DNA of 64,000 nucleotides from CAVZOY01 sp963777095 (lineage in GTDB: Bacteria > Actinomycetota > Actinomycetes > Mycobacteriales > Geodermatophilaceae): contig CAVZOY010000001.1 of the NCBI GenBank assembly GCA_963777095.1, positions 124,001-188,000 of the forward strand. The letters run 5' to 3'. The translations under genes and the position numbers were made by a program. The stretch's first letter is position 1, and each line of letters starts with the position of its first letter. Under the pieces are notes generated by a model. That model saw nothing but the letters and a program-made list of their open reading frames with translations. It did no database searches and was not told the origin of the DNA. This document shows positions 8,257 to 17,003 of the stretch, in pieces.

Positions 8257-8528
8257 TGCGCCGGCTCTTCTGGCTCGCCATGGGCGTCACCATCGGTGTC
8301 CTCGTCGTCCGCAAGCTGTCGTCCGCGGCCGAGAAGCTGACCCCGCAGAGCATCGCCGGCCAGCTCGTCGACGGCCTCCGCGACCTCGCGGACGCCATCG
8401 GCGACTTCGGTGCCGACGTCCGCGCCGCCGCGGCCGAGCGGGAGCAGGAGCTGCGGGCCGGCACCGGCCTGGACGCGCCGCTCCCCGCGCCCGGCGACCA
8501 GCGCCGCGGCGCGCACGCCGCCGAGTAG
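8256..8528 (+). CDS. DUF6167-family small membrane protein
   Basis: This 90-residue protein starts at the ATG that overlaps the DUF948 stop codon. A short hydrophobic N-terminal helix (LFWLAMGVTIGVLVVRKL) is followed by a helical region (SIAGQLVDGLRDLADAIGDF) and a variable charged end. It matches the small proteins found between DUF948 genes and alaS in many actinobacteria. The tight coupling suggests that the two proteins work together at the membrane. No catalytic motif is present and no function is known. Confidence 0.8.
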   Translation: MRRLFWLAMGVTIGVLVVRKLSSAAEKLTPQSIAGQLVDGLRDLADAIGDFGADVRAAAAEREQELRAGTGLDAPLPAPGDQRRGAHAAE

Positions 8529-8569
8529 GACCCTCCGGGCACCCTTTCCCTCCGAGACGACGAGTTGAG

Positions 8570-11245
8570 ATGCAGACCGCCGAGATCCGTCGCCGCTTCC
8601 TCGAGCACTTCGCCCAGCGCGGGCACACCGTCGTCCCCAGTGCGTCGCTGGTCTCGCCGGACCCGTCGCTGCTGTTCACCGTCGCCGGCATGGTGCCGTT
8701 CATCCCGTACCTGACCGGTCGCGAGCCGGCGCCGTACCTGCGGGCCACCAGCGTGCAGAAGTGCGTGCGCACCCTCGACATCGAGGAGGTGGGCAAGACC
8801 ACGCGACACGGCACGTTCTTCCAGATGAACGGCAACTTCTCCTTCGGCGACTACTTCAAGGACGGCGCGATCGAGGCCGCCTGGGAGCTGATCACGAAGT
8901 CCCGGGACGACGGCGGGTACGGCTTCGACCCGGAGACGATCTGGGTCACCGTCTACCTCGACGACGACGAGGCCGCCGACGCCTGGAAGCGGATCGCGGG
9001 CCTTCCCGAGGAGCGCATCCAGCGGCGCGGGCTCAAGGACAACTACTGGCACACCGGCCAGCCCGGCCCGGGCGGCCCGTGCAGCGAGATCTACGTCGAC
9101 CGCGGCCCCGAGCACGGCCCCGACGGCGGCCCGGTCGTCGACGAGGACCGGTTCCTCGAGATCTGGAACCTCGTGTTCATGCAGCACCAGATCGAGGACG
9201 TGCGGAGCAAGGAGGAGTTCCGCATCGTCGGCGATCTGCCGAAGAAGAACATCGACACCGGCATGGGCCTGGAGCGGGTCGCCTACCTGCTGCAGGGCGT
9301 CGACAACCTGTACGAGATCGACGAGGTCTCCCCGGTGCTGCGCCGCGCGGCCGAGCTCGCAGGGATCACCTACGGCAAGGACCACGGCGACGACGTGCGC
9401 CTGCGGGTGGTGGCCGACCACGTGCGCAGCGGCCTGATGCTCATCGGGGACGGCGTCACGCCCGGCAACGAGGGCCGTGGCTACATCCTGCGCCGGCTGC
9501 TGCGCCGCGCGGTGCGGTCGATGAAGCTGCTCGGCGTCGACGAGCCCACGCTGCCCGAGCTGCTGCCGGTGTCCAAGGACGCCATGAAGGCCAGCTACCC
9601 GGAGCTCGAGACCGACTTCGCCCGCATCTCGGCCGTCGCGTACGCCGAGGAGGAGGCGTTCCGCCGCACCCTGACCTCCGGGACGACGCTGTTCGACACC
9701 GCGGTCCGTGACGCGAAGAAAGCCGGGACCCCGGCGCTGTCCGGCGCGCAGGCGTTCAGCCTGCACGACACCTATGGCTTTCCGATCGACGTCACCCTCG
9801 AGATGGCCGCCGAGCAGGGCGTGAGCGTCGACGAGGCGGGCTTCCGCGCGCTCATGCAGGAGCAGCGCGACCGCGCCCGCGCCGACGCGCGTGCCAAGAA
9901 GACCGGCTCGGTCGACGTGCTGGCCTACCGCAGGCTGCTCACCGAGCACGGCCCGACCGACTGGCGGGCCTACGACACCCTGCGCACCGACAGCCGGGTG
10001 CTCGGTGTCGTGGCCGAGGGGGAGGACGCCGCCGTCGTCGCGACCCCCGGCGAGATCACCCGCGTCGTGCTCGACACCACCCCCTTCTACGCCGAGTCCG
10101 GCGGCCAGGTGGCCGACGCCGGGCACCTCGTCTGGGACGGCGGCCGGGCCGAGGTGCTCGACGTGCAGCGGCCGGTCAAGGGCCTCGTCGCCCACCAGGT
10201 GCGCGTGCTCGAGGGCGAGCTGCGCACCGGCACCGAGCTGTCGGCCGAGGTCGACCGCGAGTGGCGGCTGTCGGCCTGCCAGGCGCACTCCGGCACCCAC
10301 GTCGTGCACGCTGCGCTGCGCCAGGTGCTCGGCCCGCAGGCGCTGCAGTCGGGCTCCTACAACCGGCCCGGCTACCTGCGTCTGGACTTCGCCTGGCAGG
10401 GCGCGCTCTCGCAGCAGCAGCGCGCCGACATCGAGGACGTCGCCAACGCCGCCGTCCGCGCCGACCACCGGGTGACGGCGAGCTACATGACGCTGCCCGA
10501 GGCGCAGGCCGTCGGCGCGCTGGCGCTGTTCGGCGAGACCTACGGCGAGCAGGTGCGCGTGGTCGAGATCGGCGGCCCGTGGTCGCGCGAGCTCTGCGGC
10601 GGCACGCACGTGCGGGGCAGCGCGCAGATCGGCACGGTGGCGCTGACCGGCGAGTCCAGCGTCGGATCGGGCTCGCGGCGCGTCGAGGCCGTCGTCGGCC
10701 TGGAGGGCTTTCGCTACCTGGCCCGCGAACGCGACCTGGTCCGCCAGCTGTCCGAGCTGCTGAAGACGCCGCAGGACAACCTGGCCGAGCGGGTCAGCGG
10801 CATGCTGGCCCGCCTCCGCGAGGTCGACCGCGAGCTCGCCGATCTCCGCGGCCAGCAGACCCTCGCCGCGGCCGGTCAGCTCGCGTCGTCCGCCACGGAC
10901 CTCGACGGCGTCGCGCTGGTCACCGGCGCGCCGGCCGGCCTCGGAGGCGGGGATCTGCGCACCCTGGCCCTCGACGTCCGCGGGCGACTCGCCGCGGATC
11001 GTCCGGCCGTGGTGCTGCTGGCATCGGAATCCGGTGGCAAGGTGGCACTCGTCGCCGCGCTGAACCCGGCGGCGCAGTCCGCCGGATTGTCGGCCGACGA
11101 CGTGCTCCGTGCGGCCGCGCCACCGGTCGGCGGGCGCGGCGGCGGCAAGGCCGACGTCGCCCAGGGCGGCGGGACCGACCCCGCCGGCATCCCCGCGGCG
11201 TTGCAGGCCGGCGAGCAGGCGGTCGCGGCCGCCGCCCGCCGCTGA
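8570..11245 (+). CDS. alaS: alanine--tRNA ligase
   Basis: This 891-residue class II aminoacyl-tRNA synthetase charges tRNA(Ala). The catalytic core (about residues 1-240) contains FTVAGMVPFIPYLTG, motif 2 TRHGTFFQMNGNFSFGD and motif 3 GMGLERVAYLLQGV. The editing domain holds the zinc ligands HSGTH (HxxxH) and CGGTH (CxxxH). The C-terminal DHHA1/C-Ala part ends with PPVGGRGGGKADVAQGGG, typical of AlaRS. The start is ATG 8570 (MQTAEIRRRFLEHF), the standard N-terminus. It precedes ruvX and mltG, the conserved actinobacterial order. Confidence 0.98.
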   Translation: MQTAEIRRRFLEHFAQRGHTVVPSASLVSPDPSLLFTVAGMVPFIPYLTGREPAPYLRATSVQKCVRTLDIEEVGKTTRHGTFFQMNGNFSFGDYFKDGAIEAAWELITKSRDDGGYGFDPETIWVTVYLDDDEAADAWKRIAGLPEERIQRRGLKDNYWHTGQPGPGGPCSEIYVDRGPEHGPDGGPVVDEDRFLEIWNLVFMQHQIEDVRSKEEFRIVGDLPKKNIDTGMGLERVAYLLQGVDNLYEIDEVSPVLRRAAELAGITYGKDHGDDVRLRVVADHVRSGLMLIGDGVTPGNEGRGYILRRLLRRAVRSMKLLGVDEPTLPELLPVSKDAMKASYPELETDFARISAVAYAEEEAFRRTLTSGTTLFDTAVRDAKKAGTPALSGAQAFSLHDTYGFPIDVTLEMAAEQGVSVDEAGFRALMQEQRDRARADARAKKTGSVDVLAYRRLLTEHGPTDWRAYDTLRTDSRVLGVVAEGEDAAVVATPGEITRVVLDTTPFYAESGGQVADAGHLVWDGGRAEVLDVQRPVKGLVAHQVRVLEGELRTGTELSAEVDREWRLSACQAHSGTHVVHAALRQVLGPQALQSGSYNRPGYLRLDFAWQGALSQQQRADIEDVANAAVRADHRVTASYMTLPEAQAVGALALFGETYGEQVRVVEIGGPWSRELCGGTHVRGSAQIGTVALTGESSVGSGSRRVEAVVGLEGFRYLARERDLVRQLSELLKTPQDNLAERVSGMLARLREVDRELADLRGQQTLAAAGQLASSATDLDGVALVTGAPAGLGGGDLRTLALDVRGRLAADRPAVVLLASESGGKVALVAALNPAAQSAGLSADDVLRAAAPPVGGRGGGKADVAQGGGTDPAGIPAALQAGEQAVAAAARR

Positions 11246-11271
11246 GCGGGACGGATCAGAGGAGAGACGGC

Positions 11272-11928
11272 ATGAGCGACCACAACCCCGAGACCGGACC
11301 GCTGAACCTGCCCGGCCGCGGGAAGCCCGCCGTGCCGCCGGCGCGGCCGCGCCCCGAGCGGCCGGCCGCCCACCCGACCACGGAGATCGACCTCTCCCGC
11401 GGTTTTCCGCCGGTGTCCAACGAGACCGCCGAGCTCGACCTGTCCAGCGGCTTCCCGGAGCACCTGCGCGTGCCTCCGCCACCGGCCCGTCGCCGGACCG
11501 GTGGCCGGGTGCTCGGCATCGACGTCGGCAAGGTGCGCGTCGGCGTCGCGATGTCGGACGCGACCGGCACGCTGGCGAGCCCGCTGGAGACCCTCCAACG
11601 GGCCAAGGACGAGTCCGATCTGGACCGCCTCGCCGCGCTGGTCGTGGAACACGAGGTGACCGAGGTAGTGGTGGGGGAGCCGAGGCATCTGTCGGGTGCG
11701 TCGGGCGCGTCGGCCCAGGATGCCGACGCCTACGCTCGGGCACTGGTCGGCCGCATCGGCGCGGACGTCCCCGTGCACATGATCGACGAAAGGCTCTCCA
11801 CCGTGTCCGCAGCCAGCTCGCTCCGGGCCAGCGGTGTCGACAGTCGACGCCAGCGCCCGGTGATCGACCAGGCGGCAGCCGTGGTCATCCTCCAGTCCTA
11901 TCTCGACGCTCGGCAGTCGCGCGCATGA
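11272..11928 (+). CDS. ruvX: Holliday junction resolvase RuvX (YqgF) with N-terminal extension
   Basis: This 218-residue protein has an RNase H-like YqgF domain (about residues 78-218): LGIDVGKVRVGVAMSD with the first catalytic Asp, EVTEVVVGEPRHLSG, then MIDERLSTVSA and the final VIDQAAAVVILQSYLD Asp. RuvX/YqgF acts in 16S rRNA 5'-end maturation and possibly in recombination. The first 75 residues are a Pro/Arg-rich extension absent from standard 140-residue homologues and contain an imperfect tandem motif (EIDLSRGFPP and ELDLSSGFPE). ATG 11272 follows an AGAGGAGAG ribosome binding site. The stop overlaps mltG by four bases. Confidence 0.94.
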   Translation: MSDHNPETGPLNLPGRGKPAVPPARPRPERPAAHPTTEIDLSRGFPPVSNETAELDLSSGFPEHLRVPPPPARRRTGGRVLGIDVGKVRVGVAMSDATGTLASPLETLQRAKDESDLDRLAALVVEHEVTEVVVGEPRHLSGASGASAQDADAYARALVGRIGADVPVHMIDERLSTVSAASSLRASGVDSRRQRPVIDQAAAVVILQSYLDARQSRA

Positions 11929-13637
11929 GCGACCCCGGCGCGCCGCGGCGCGGGCGCCACTCCTCCGCCGACGACGCGACGGGCGGCTTTCCGCCGCCCC
12001 GGACCGGCCGGGAGTCGGACCTGAGCAGCCGCGTGGCGCGCCGGTACGACGTCGACGGGGGCCGACCCACCGGTGGGCACCGTTCCCGCCTGCTCGACGA
12101 CGACCGCACCGGTCCGCTGCTCGGCGGCCCGCTCGACGTCGCGCCACCGGCCGGCCGGGGCGACGCGTACCCGGCCCGCGCCCGGCACGCCGCCGACGAC
12201 CCGCTGGACAGCGACCTGACCGACGGCGACGACCACCTCTCCGGGCCGGTCGAGTGGCCGGCCGACGGCTACGTACCCGACGGCAAGCACCCCTCCGCCC
12301 CGCTCCCGCCGCGCCCGCCGGGCGTGTGGGACCGACTGCACCGCCGCAACGACGCCGACGACGAGGCGCCCACCGAGGCGCACCCGCTCGCGGCCGACGC
12401 CCCGCCCGTGCCGACCGGCCGGCCGGGTCCGGCCGACTCCGTCGACGAGCTGCACACCGACGCCCACCCGGTGGAGTGGCAGGACGCGACCGGCGGCCTC
12501 GAGGTCATCGGCGAGCACGACGGCTACCACGACGAGCACGCTCCGGAGGACGAACTCGCGCTGCACGCCTCCGAGCGATCGGGTCGAGGACATCGCCGTC
12601 GTCGCCGACGTCCGCTGGCCGCCGCGCTCGTCGTGCTCCTCCTGGCCGGCGTGGTCGCCGGCGTGCTGTTCGGCGGCAAGACGCTGCTCGGCATCCTGAA
12701 CCCGACGGCCGAGGACTTCAGCGGCCAGGGCACCGGCAGTGTCGCGGTGAAGGTCGAGGAGGGCGACACCCTCAGCGCCATCGCGACCCGGCTCGTCGAC
12801 GCCGGCGTGATCGCCTCGGCCGAGCCGTTCGTCGACGCCGCCGAGGGCAACACGGCCGCGACCGGCATCCAGCCGGGCACCTACGCGCTGCGCGAGCGGA
12901 TGAGCGGTCAGGCCGCCCTCGACCTCATGCTGGACCCGGCCGCGCTCCAGGTCTCCCGGGTCACCATCCCCGAGGGCATGACGGTCGCGGCGACGCTCGA
13001 ACGGATCTCCCAGGACACCGGCGTTCCGCTGGCCGAGCTGCAGGCCGCCGCCGAGGACCCCGCCGCCATCGGCCTGCCCGCCTGGATCGGCTCGACGCCC
13101 GAGGGCCTGCTCTTCCCGGCGACCTACGACTTCCAGCCCGACGACACCCCCTCGGACATGCTGGGCGCCATGGTCGCCCGCGGCCTGCAGGCGCTCGACG
13201 ACCTGCAGGTGTCGGAGGCCGACCGGCTGACCGTGCTCACCAAGGCCAGCCTCGTGCAGGCCGAGGCCAGCTCGCCCGAGGACATGGCCAAGGTGGCCCG
13301 CGTCCTGGAGAACCGGCTGTCCGACGGCATGCCGCTGCAGCTGGACACCACGGTCAACTACGCCAACGGCAAGGGTGGCATCACCACGACGGCCGAGGAC
13401 CGCCAGAACCCGTCGCCGTACAACACCTACGTGCACGAGGGGCTCCCGCCGGGGCCGATCACGAACCCCGGCGAGGAGGCCATCAGCGCGGTGCAGAACC
13501 CGGCCGACGGCCCGTGGCGCTTCTTCGTGGTCGTCAACCCGGACTCCGGCGAGACGCGCTTCGCCGAGACCGCCGAGCAGCACCAGCAGAACGTGCTGCT
13601 GTTCCAGCAGTGGCTGCGGGAGAACCCCGGCGGGTGA
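11925..13637 (+). CDS. mltG: endolytic transglycosylase MltG
   Basis: This 570-residue protein cleaves nascent peptidoglycan strands at the outer membrane face. It has a long acidic, disordered cytoplasmic N-terminus (residues 1-220) and one transmembrane helix (about 228-248, LAAALVVLLLAGVVAGVLFG). Next come a LysM-like segment (VKVEEGDTLSAIATRLVDAG) and the YceG catalytic domain with PEGMTVAATLERI, LPATYDF-like LLFPATYDFQPDDT, the catalytic-Glu region ASLVQAEASSPEDM and YNTYVHEGLPPGPI. It overlaps ruvX (ATGA) and aroE (GTGA). The cytoplasmic tail repeats a GFPPP...DLSS motif also seen in the RuvX extension. Confidence 0.95.
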   Translation: MSDPGAPRRGRHSSADDATGGFPPPRTGRESDLSSRVARRYDVDGGRPTGGHRSRLLDDDRTGPLLGGPLDVAPPAGRGDAYPARARHAADDPLDSDLTDGDDHLSGPVEWPADGYVPDGKHPSAPLPPRPPGVWDRLHRRNDADDEAPTEAHPLAADAPPVPTGRPGPADSVDELHTDAHPVEWQDATGGLEVIGEHDGYHDEHAPEDELALHASERSGRGHRRRRRRPLAAALVVLLLAGVVAGVLFGGKTLLGILNPTAEDFSGQGTGSVAVKVEEGDTLSAIATRLVDAGVIASAEPFVDAAEGNTAATGIQPGTYALRERMSGQAALDLMLDPAALQVSRVTIPEGMTVAATLERISQDTGVPLAELQAAAEDPAAIGLPAWIGSTPEGLLFPATYDFQPDDTPSDMLGAMVARGLQALDDLQVSEADRLTVLTKASLVQAEASSPEDMAKVARVLENRLSDGMPLQLDTTVNYANGKGGITTTAEDRQNPSPYNTYVHEGLPPGPITNPGEEAISAVQNPADGPWRFFVVVNPDSGETRFAETAEQHQQNVLLFQQWLRENPGG

Positions 13638-14473
13638 GAGCGGCCGTCATCGGGCGACCGGTCAGCCACTCGCTCTCGCCCGTTCTGCACCGCGCCGCGT
13701 ACGCGGCGCTGGGTCTGACCGACTGGACCTACGACGCCCTGGACCTGGGTGCGGAGGACCTGCCGGTGCTGCTCGCCGGGCTGGGCGAGGAGTGGCGCGG
13801 CTTCTCGGTGACCATGCCGTGCAAGCAGGCCGCCGCGCAGGTCGCCGACGACGCGGGCAACCTGGTCCGGCTGCTCGGTGCCGCGAACACGCTGCTGCGG
13901 GTCGAGGGCGGCTGGCGCGCGGAGAACACCGACGTCACCGGTGTCGGGATGGCGCTCCAGCTCGCCGGTGTCGAGCACGTCGAGGAGGCGGCCATCGTCG
14001 GTGCCGGAGGGACAGCTGCGGCCGCCGCTGTGGCGCTGGCGTCCCTGGGCGCCCGGCACGTCGAGGTCGTCGTCCGCGAGCCGGCACGGGCGGCCGACGT
14101 CGTCCGGGTGCTGGAGACCCTCGACGTCCGCGCCTCGGTGTCCCGGCTCCCGGCCGTCGAGCAGGCCGGTCGGCACGCCCGCCCTCCGGACGGCCTGGGG
14201 GCGCCCGTCGTCGTCAGCACCGTGCCGGTCGACGGCCAGGCCGCGGTGTGCGCGCTGCCCTGGCGGGAGGGCCAGACGGTCCTCGACGTCCTCTACGCCC
14301 CGTGGCCGACGGCGCTGTGCGAGCGGGTCACCGCCGCCGGCGGGCGGGTGGTCGGCGGCGCCGAGGTGCTGTTCTGGCAGGCCACCGAGCAGGTCGAGCT
14401 CATGACCGGGCAACCGGCGCCGATCGCCGTCATGCGCGCCGCGCTGGACGCCGCCCTGGCGGACCGGTCGTGA
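13634..14473 (+). CDS. aroE: shikimate dehydrogenase
   Basis: This 279-residue enzyme reduces 3-dehydroshikimate to shikimate with NADPH. The N-terminus VIGRPVSHSLSPVLHRAAY carries the shikimate-binding SxS. The catalytic Lys is in SVTMPCK, where a Cys replaces the common Leu or His just before it. AANTLL and ENTDVTG hold the substrate Asn and Asp, and VGAGGTAAAA is the dinucleotide-binding loop. The C-terminal GGAEVLFWQATEQVELMTG is standard. The GTG start at 13634 overlaps the mltG stop. It is separated from the main aro cluster by one gene, a prepilin peptidase. Confidence 0.96.
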   Translation: MRAAVIGRPVSHSLSPVLHRAAYAALGLTDWTYDALDLGAEDLPVLLAGLGEEWRGFSVTMPCKQAAAQVADDAGNLVRLLGAANTLLRVEGGWRAENTDVTGVGMALQLAGVEHVEEAAIVGAGGTAAAAAVALASLGARHVEVVVREPARAADVVRVLETLDVRASVSRLPAVEQAGRHARPPDGLGAPVVVSTVPVDGQAAVCALPWREGQTVLDVLYAPWPTALCERVTAAGGRVVGGAEVLFWQATEQVELMTGQPAPIAVMRAALDAALADRS

Positions 14474-15242
14474 GCCCCGTGCTCGTCGCGATCGCGGCCG
14501 GCGTCGTCGCGCTGGTCGCCGGCCCGCTGCTGTCCCGGCTCGCGATGCAGATCGCCGCGGGCTACCGGACCGCCCCCGAGGCAATCGATACGAGACCGAC
14601 GCGACGATTTCGCGCCCGACCCCCGCTCCGATGTCGGACGCCAGCGATCACGTCGGGGACGTCGCCGTGCCCGCCACCGTCACGACGCTCGTCCCGACGC
14701 GGCCCGGCACGGCCCGGATCGTCGCCGTCACCGTCGCCCTCGCTGCCCTGCTCACCGGGGCCGGTCTGCTCGTCGGCCTCCGGCCCGGCCTGGCGGCACT
14801 GGTCTGGACGGCGGGCGCCGCGGTCGTGCTCGCGCAGGTCGACCTCGCCGTGCACCGGCTGCCCGACCGGGTCGTCTTCCCCTCGGTCGCCGTGGTGGCT
14901 GCGGCCTGGCTGGCCGACGCGCTGGTGCTCGGCACGTGGGACTCGCTGCTGCGTGCCGTCCTCGCCGGCCTCGCCGCGTTCGTCGCCGCTGTCGCGGCCG
15001 CACTGATCAGCCCCGGCGGGATGGGCTTCGGAGACGTGAAGCTGCTCGGCCTGCTCGGTCTGCTGCTGGGCTGGTTCGGGTGGTCGGTGGTCGCTCTCGG
15101 CGTGGTGCTCGGCTTCGTCGTCGGCGCGCTCGGGACCGTCGTCCTGCTGGCCCTGCGCCGCGCCGGGTGGCGCAGCGAGGTGGCGCTCGGCCCGTCGCTG
15201 CTCGTCGGCGCCACGCTCGCGCTGGTGGCCGTCGGCTCCTGA
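14470..15242 (+). CDS. A24-type prepilin peptidase (one frame break)
   Basis: This membrane aspartyl protease of about 257 residues processes prepilins, probably of a Tad/type IV system. The N-terminus SPVLVAIAAGVVALVAGP is one membrane helix. The frame breaks near 14585 (atcgatacg), where one base seems missing. The second part has five or six helices with both catalytic Asp regions, AQVDLAVHRLPDRVV and GGMGFGDVKLLGLLGL (the GxGD motif). The cytoplasmic methylation domain of bifunctional PilD enzymes is absent, as in TadV-like proteins. It overlaps aroE by four bases and lies inside the shikimate gene run. No pilin gene is in the window. Confidence 0.85.
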
Positions 15243-15265
15243 ACGGGGCGGAATCCTGCTACTGG

Positions 15266-15271
15266 CAGAAT
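15266..15271 (+). promoter_or_regulatory. possible -10 element for aroC
   Basis: CAGAAT, close to the TANNNT -10 consensus, ends 7 bases before the aroC ATG at 15279, in a 36-base gap that has no ribosome binding site. It would make aroC leaderless. The first base departs from consensus, so this is tentative. Confidence 0.35.
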
Positions 15272-15278
15272 CCCCAGC

Positions 15279-16472
15279 ATGTTGCGCTGGCTGACCGCCG
15301 GTGAGTCGCACGGCCAGCAGCTCACCGCCATCCTCGAGGGCCTTCCGGCCGGTGTGGCGGTGCAGACCTCCGACATCGACGCAGCGCTCGCCCGCCGGCG
15401 ATTGGGACACGGCCGCGGCGCCCGCATGTCGTTCGAGCAGGACGAGGTCACCATCAGCGGCGGCGTGCGGCACGGGCGCACCCAGGGCGGGCCGATCGCC
15501 ATCCAGGTCGGCAACACCGAGTGGCCCAAGTGGTCGACGGTCATGTCGGCCGACCCGGTCGCCGACGACGTGCTGGCCGGCCAGGCGCGCAACGCGCCTC
15601 TCACCCGCCCGAGGCCCGGCCACGCCGACCTGCCGGGCATGCAGAAGTACGGCTTCGACGACGCCCGGCCGGTGCTCGAGCGGGCCAGCGCCCGCGAGAC
15701 GGCGGCCCGCGTCGCGCTGGGCGCCGTGGCCTGCGCCTTCCTGCGGCAGGTGCTGGGGGTGGAGGTCGTCAGTCACGTCGTCGGCATCGGCCCGGTGGTC
15801 GTCCCCGACGGCGTGCTGCCCGGCCCCCACGACAATCCGCGCATCGACGAGGACCCCGTCCGCTGCGCCGACCCGGCCACGAGCGAGCGGATGGTCGCCG
15901 AGATCGACGACGTCCGGAGGAACGGCGACACCCTCGGCGGCGTCATCGAGGTGGTCGTGCACGGACTTCCGCCCGGCCTCGGCAGCCACGTGCACTGGGA
16001 CCGTCGCCTGGACTCCCGGCTGGCGGGCGCGCTCATGGGGGTGCAGTCGGTCAAGGCGGTCGAGGTCGGCGACGGCCTGGAGACCGCCCGGCGGCGGGGG
16101 ACGGTGGCCCACGACGAGATCGAGCTGGTGGACTCCGTGGACGGGCAGCACCGCGTCCAGCGGCTCACCGACCGCGCCGGCGGCATCGAGGGCGGCATGA
16201 CCAACGGCGCGGTCCTGCGGGTCCGCGCCGCGATGAAGCCGATCTCGACCGTGCCGCGCGCCCTCGCCACCATCGACACCGCCACGGGCGAGCCGGCCGT
16301 GGCGATCAACCAGCGCAGCGACGCCATCGCGGTGCCGCGCGGCAGCGTGGTGATGGAGTCGATGGTCGCCCTCGTGCTCGCCGACGCCGTGCTGGAGAAG
16401 TTCGGCGGCGACTCGCTGGCCGAGACCAGCCGCAACGCCCGGGCCTACCTGGACGCGCTGACGTGGCGGTGA
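15279..16472 (+). CDS. aroC: chorismate synthase
   Basis: This 397-residue enzyme makes chorismate from EPSP using reduced FMN. The three family signatures are present: the N-terminal LRWLTAGESHGQQLTAILEG, the GRGARMSFEQDEVTISGGV region, and RASARETAARVALGAVA with ITNGAVLRVRA-like GGMTNGAVLRVRAAMKPIST. PGHADLPGMQKY is the flavin/substrate loop. Length is normal for actinobacteria. It starts the aroC-aroK-aroB-aroQ run and its stop lies inside the aroK start region. Confidence 0.97.
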   Translation: MLRWLTAGESHGQQLTAILEGLPAGVAVQTSDIDAALARRRLGHGRGARMSFEQDEVTISGGVRHGRTQGGPIAIQVGNTEWPKWSTVMSADPVADDVLAGQARNAPLTRPRPGHADLPGMQKYGFDDARPVLERASARETAARVALGAVACAFLRQVLGVEVVSHVVGIGPVVVPDGVLPGPHDNPRIDEDPVRCADPATSERMVAEIDDVRRNGDTLGGVIEVVVHGLPPGLGSHVHWDRRLDSRLAGALMGVQSVKAVEVGDGLETARRRGTVAHDEIELVDSVDGQHRVQRLTDRAGGIEGGMTNGAVLRVRAAMKPISTVPRALATIDTATGEPAVAINQRSDAIAVPRGSVVMESMVALVLADAVLEKFGGDSLAETSRNARAYLDALTWR

Positions 16473-17003
16473 CCCCCCTCCTGGTGCTGGTCGGTCCGCC
16501 GGCCTCGGGCAAGACCACGGTGGGGACGGCGATCGCGGGACTGCTCGGCGTGCCCTTCCGCGACACCGACGCCGACATCGAGGACGTCACCGGCTCGACC
16601 GTCGCCGACCTGTTCGTGCAGCGCGGTGAGGCCGCACTTCCGCGCTCTCGAGGAGCAGGCGGTCGCCCGCGCCCTCGCCGAGCACGAGGGCGTGCTCGCG
16701 GTCGGAGGTGGCGCCGTGATCAGCGCGGCGACCCGCGCCCTTCTCGTGACCGTCGGCGCCGCCGGCGGGACCGTCGTCTGGCTGGACGTCGACCTGCCGT
16801 CCGCGGCCAGGCGGGTCGGCCTGTCCCGCGACCGGCCGGTCCTCGGCGTGAACCCGCGGGCGATGCTGCGGCACATGCTGGACGTGCGCGCGCCGCTGTA
16901 TGCCGAGGTGTCCACGGCGACGGTGCCGACCAGCGGCAGGGAGCCGGGCGACGTCATCGCCGACGTCGCGGGGATCGTGCACGTCGCCGGGGTGGGCCGG
17001 TGA
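16463..17003 (+). CDS. aroK: shikimate kinase (one frame break)
   Basis: This P-loop kinase of about 179 residues phosphorylates shikimate with ATP. LVLVGPPASGKTTVGTAIA is the Walker A region, and FRDTDADIEDVTG holds the shikimate-binding Asp and the Mg2+ ligand. The frame breaks near 16631 (gaggccgcac, one extra C), after which FRALEEQAVARAL, VLAVGGGAV and the Arg-rich lid (SRDRPVL) follow in order. Two GTG starts, 16463 and 16469, are possible; both overlap the aroC end. It overlaps aroB by four bases. The enzyme is essential in most bacteria, so the break is probably a sequence error. Confidence 0.93.

Noticed and set aside
8129..11743. Very long minus-strand open frame (about 1200 codons) opposite alaS and ruvX
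   Set aside because: It is a shadow frame caused by GC-rich third codon positions; alaS and ruvX have full family motifs on the + strand, and the reverse translation is low-complexity Arg/Ala/Pro-rich sequence.
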